Below, in pieces: positions 15,181-16,809 of a stretch of DNA of 16,809 nucleotides (its first letter is position 1; the number at the start of each line of letters is the position of its first letter). A program made the position numbers and the translations under genes. Origin of the DNA: JACRIM01 sp038042195 (GTDB taxonomy: Bacteria; Planctomycetota; Phycisphaerae; UBA1845; UTPLA1); NCBI GenBank assembly GCA_038042195.1, contig JBBTET010000036.1, positions 1-16,809 on the forward strand, in the 5' to 3' direction. Under the pieces are notes generated by a model, which was given only the letters and a program-made list of their open reading frames with translations, ran no database searches and had not been told where the DNA came from.

Positions 15181-15951
15181 ATGCGAATCGAAAGCGGACC
15201 GACCACCGAGCGAAAGATCCGCACCACCCTCCTGCTACTCATGGTTGCGGTCTTTTCCGTCTGGTTTGGTTATGACGGCCTGATCGGCTGGCCGAAGCAA
15301 AACCACAAAGAGTTCCTCCAGCAAATCCCCCTCGATGAACGCCCAAAGGCATCGACCGGTCCCATTTATCCAGGCATCACCGAAATCTCCGTGGATGGTG
15401 CCAGGGCGGCACTCAAGGACGCGGTAACAGCAACCCAACAGCACGACGCCCTCGCCAAGTTCTTCGGCGGTCCCCCCACCTATGAAAACGCCGAAGGCAT
15501 CCACTACTTCGGTGTCATTTATCGAGTGACCGCCCGCCTTCAGGGAGGCAAGATCGCCGAGGTCGACGGACGCCGCGGCCAACGCAGCAACTACGATCTG
15601 CTGTTCCAGAAGTTTCTCTCAGGAAGTCTCGGCGTCCTTGCCTTATACCTGCTATGGTTCGTCTCGCGCGTGCGCGGCACCCGGCTGGTTCTTGACGAGA
15701 CCGGCCTCACACTCAACGGCGTCGGACCGGTGTCATGGGACGAGATTAAGGCCCTCGACACCTCACGCTTTCAGAAAAAAGGCTGGCTGGAGTTGGTCTA
15801 CGGTGTCAACGGAGGCGAACGTCGAATGCGCCTTGATGAATACCACCTCGCCCGCTTCGACGATGTTATCGATGAGATTTGCCGTCGAAAGGGCTTCGAA
15901 AACCCCCTGCCCGTGAAGGAACCGGCGGCGACAGACCCCACATCGACCTAA
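15181..15951 (+). CDS. Two-helix membrane protein with a PH-like C-terminal domain, function unknown
   Basis: I do not recognise a named family. The 256-residue protein has a membrane helix at about 14-34, a soluble segment (35-143) and a second helix at about 145-162. A C-terminal domain (about 165-237) follows, beginning TRLVLDETGLTLNG, then GPVSWDEIKALD and the strand-rich WLELVYGV, and closing with the helix FDDVIDEICRRKG. That layout resembles bacterial PH-like (bPH) membrane-protein domains. By topology the middle segment would lie on one side of the membrane and the PH-like tail on the other, probably in the cytoplasm. AGGA lies eight bases before the ATG. It follows the DUF4340 gene by 83 bases with no clear terminator, so it probably belongs to the same transcription unit. 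Confidence 0.7.
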   Translation: MRIESGPTTERKIRTTLLLLMVAVFSVWFGYDGLIGWPKQNHKEFLQQIPLDERPKASTGPIYPGITEISVDGARAALKDAVTATQQHDALAKFFGGPPTYENAEGIHYFGVIYRVTARLQGGKIAEVDGRRGQRSNYDLLFQKFLSGSLGVLALYLLWFVSRVRGTRLVLDETGLTLNGVGPVSWDEIKALDTSRFQKKGWLELVYGVNGGERRMRLDEYHLARFDDVIDEICRRKGFENPLPVKEPAATDPTST

Positions 15952-15981
15952 GTAGAAACGCTGAGGTAATCCTATATGTCA

Positions 15982-16019
15982 CCGGCGTCCCGCCGGCGCA
16001 TCACAGGCGAGACGCCTGT
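15982..16019. repeat. REP-like paired palindromes between convergent genes
   Basis: Two adjacent stem-loops occur here: CCGGC/GCCGG (15982-15996) and a perfect 7-base stem ACAGGCG-AGA-CGCCTGT (16003-16019). The two share the core words GGCG, GTC/GAC and GCC, as seen in short intergenic REP-type elements that occur in many copies in bacterial genomes. It sits between the 3' ends of two convergent genes, 31 bases after the preceding stop codon. The hairpins may also act as mRNA ends for both sides, although neither has a T-run. Whether it is repeated elsewhere cannot be seen from this window. Confidence 0.5.
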
Positions 16020-16119
16020 TCCAAAACACACGATTCATTCTGCGGCTTTACAGAAAAGAGAGTGCTCCCCGTAGGGTCCCAGCTCTGATTCGTTCCGCAA
16101 CTCGAAATCGTAACCCGCC

Positions 16120-16809
16120 CTATTCGCGCAGGCCCGCCGGGCGCATCGCTGGGGGCCAGATGGCTCGGAGCGAAGTGAGGATGGTTCTCGTCGCGAACGA
16201 TTTGTTGAGGGTGTAGAAGTGGATGCCGGGGGCACCGCGTTGGAGGAGGTCGAGGCATTGGGCGGTGGCGTAGGCGACGCCCTGGCTGAGGACGGCGTCG
16301 TCGTTGTCCTTTAATCGGTCGAGTTCTTCGAGGAGGCTTGGGGGGATGGTTGCGCCGCACATCTGGGTGAAGCGGCGGACCTGTTCGACATTCGTGATTG
16401 GCATGATGCCGGGGATGATGGGGACGCCGATACCGGCAGCGCGGGCGCGGGCGACGAAGTTGAAATAGGCGTTGTTATCGAAGAAGAGTTGGGTGATGAG
16501 GAACTCAGCCCCGGCGTCGAGCTTGCGCTGGAGGTGTTGCAGGTCGAGCGCGAGATCGCGGTGGCCATCGGGGCGCACGCATTCGACATGGCCCTCGGGG
16601 TAACACGCGCCGCCAATGCAGGCGTTGGTGTTTTGTTTGACGAAGGCGGCAAGTTCGTTGGCATAGCGGAACCCGTCGGCGGCGGGGATGAAGGCTGTCT
16701 CGCCTTTGGGCGGGTCGCCTCGGAGGGCGAGGATGTTCTCCACGCCGGCCGTGGTCAGCCGTTGGAGGATGGCGGCGATCTCTTCACGCGAGGAGCCGAC
16801 GCAGGTGAG
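16120..16809 (-). CDS. metF: Methylenetetrahydrofolate reductase (5' end outside the window)
   Basis: The gene enters from the right edge; the C-terminal 229 residues are visible. The enzyme reduces 5,10-methylene-THF to 5-methyl-THF with FAD and NAD(P)H, feeding methionine synthesis. The visible part begins LTCVGSSREEIAAIL and continues with ENILALRGDPP, AACYPEGH-like GGACYPEGHVE, the segment EFLITQLFFDNNAYFNF with its conserved Gln/Phe-Phe-Asp, VPIIPGIMPITN and finally HFYTLNKS. All are landmark motifs of the MetF barrel, in the order found in E. coli MetF. A GTG at 16743 could look like a start but lies inside the conserved barrel, so it is not the true one. The C-terminus extends about 20 residues beyond the last conserved block (after LNKS). 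Confidence 0.95.
   Translation of the reverse strand, partial: LTCVGSSREEIAAILQRLTTAGVENILALRGDPPKGETAFIPAADGFRYANELAAFVKQNTNACIGGACYPEGHVECVRPDGHRDLALDLQHLQRKLDAGAEFLITQLFFDNNAYFNFVARARAAGIGVPIIPGIMPITNVEQVRRFTQMCGATIPPSLLEELDRLKDNDDAVLSQGVAYATAQCLDLLQRGAPGIHFYTLNKSFATRTILTSLRAIWPPAMRPAGLRE

Overview
The window looks like chromosomal DNA from a GC-rich, Gram-negative-type bacterium, most plausibly a planctomycete. This is an inference from gene content: a BatA-like VWA fragment, a secreted metzincin of the DUF5117/DUF4953 type, a GldA/GldF/GldG-like ABC system with a DUF4340 partner, and a long multi-zinc-ribbon topoisomerase I. No rRNA, tRNA, CRISPR array, transposase or phage gene was seen.

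Layout. The first ~140 bases encode the end of a VWA domain on the + strand. This breaks off abruptly against the 3'-truncated end of a minus-strand secreted zinc metalloprotease (start at 1752). The tail-to-tail fusion of two incomplete genes marks either an assembly chimera or a real deletion or rearrangement. A ~626-base intergenic region follows, with a perfect 13-base dyad, three copies of a 12-base motif and a strong hairpin just ahead of topA. topA (2379-5486) is unusually long and carries six C-terminal zinc ribbons. Behind it sit two methyltransferase genes that overlap by ATGA: a generic class I enzyme with a GTG start, and an RlmI/RlmK-like rRNA methyltransferase. A minus-strand Rrf2-type regulator (7360-7758), with its own terminator and a dyad over its ribosome binding site, points back toward them.

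After a ~618-base gap comes the most interesting block, 8377-15951. It holds a GldA-like ATPase, a GldF-like six-helix permease, an 896-residue GldG-like protein with a ~340-residue helical insertion, a 765-residue protein built from five DUF4340-like modules, and a small two-helix membrane protein with a PH-like tail. The first three overlap and must be co-translated. The fourth follows after 57 bases and the fifth after 83. Together they look like one envelope-located ABC machine whose two auxiliary proteins are greatly enlarged relative to the usual forms. Its substrate cannot be read from the sequence.

The window ends with a REP-like palindromic element between convergent genes, then the C-terminal 229 residues of methylenetetrahydrofolate reductase (metF) on the minus strand, running off the right edge.
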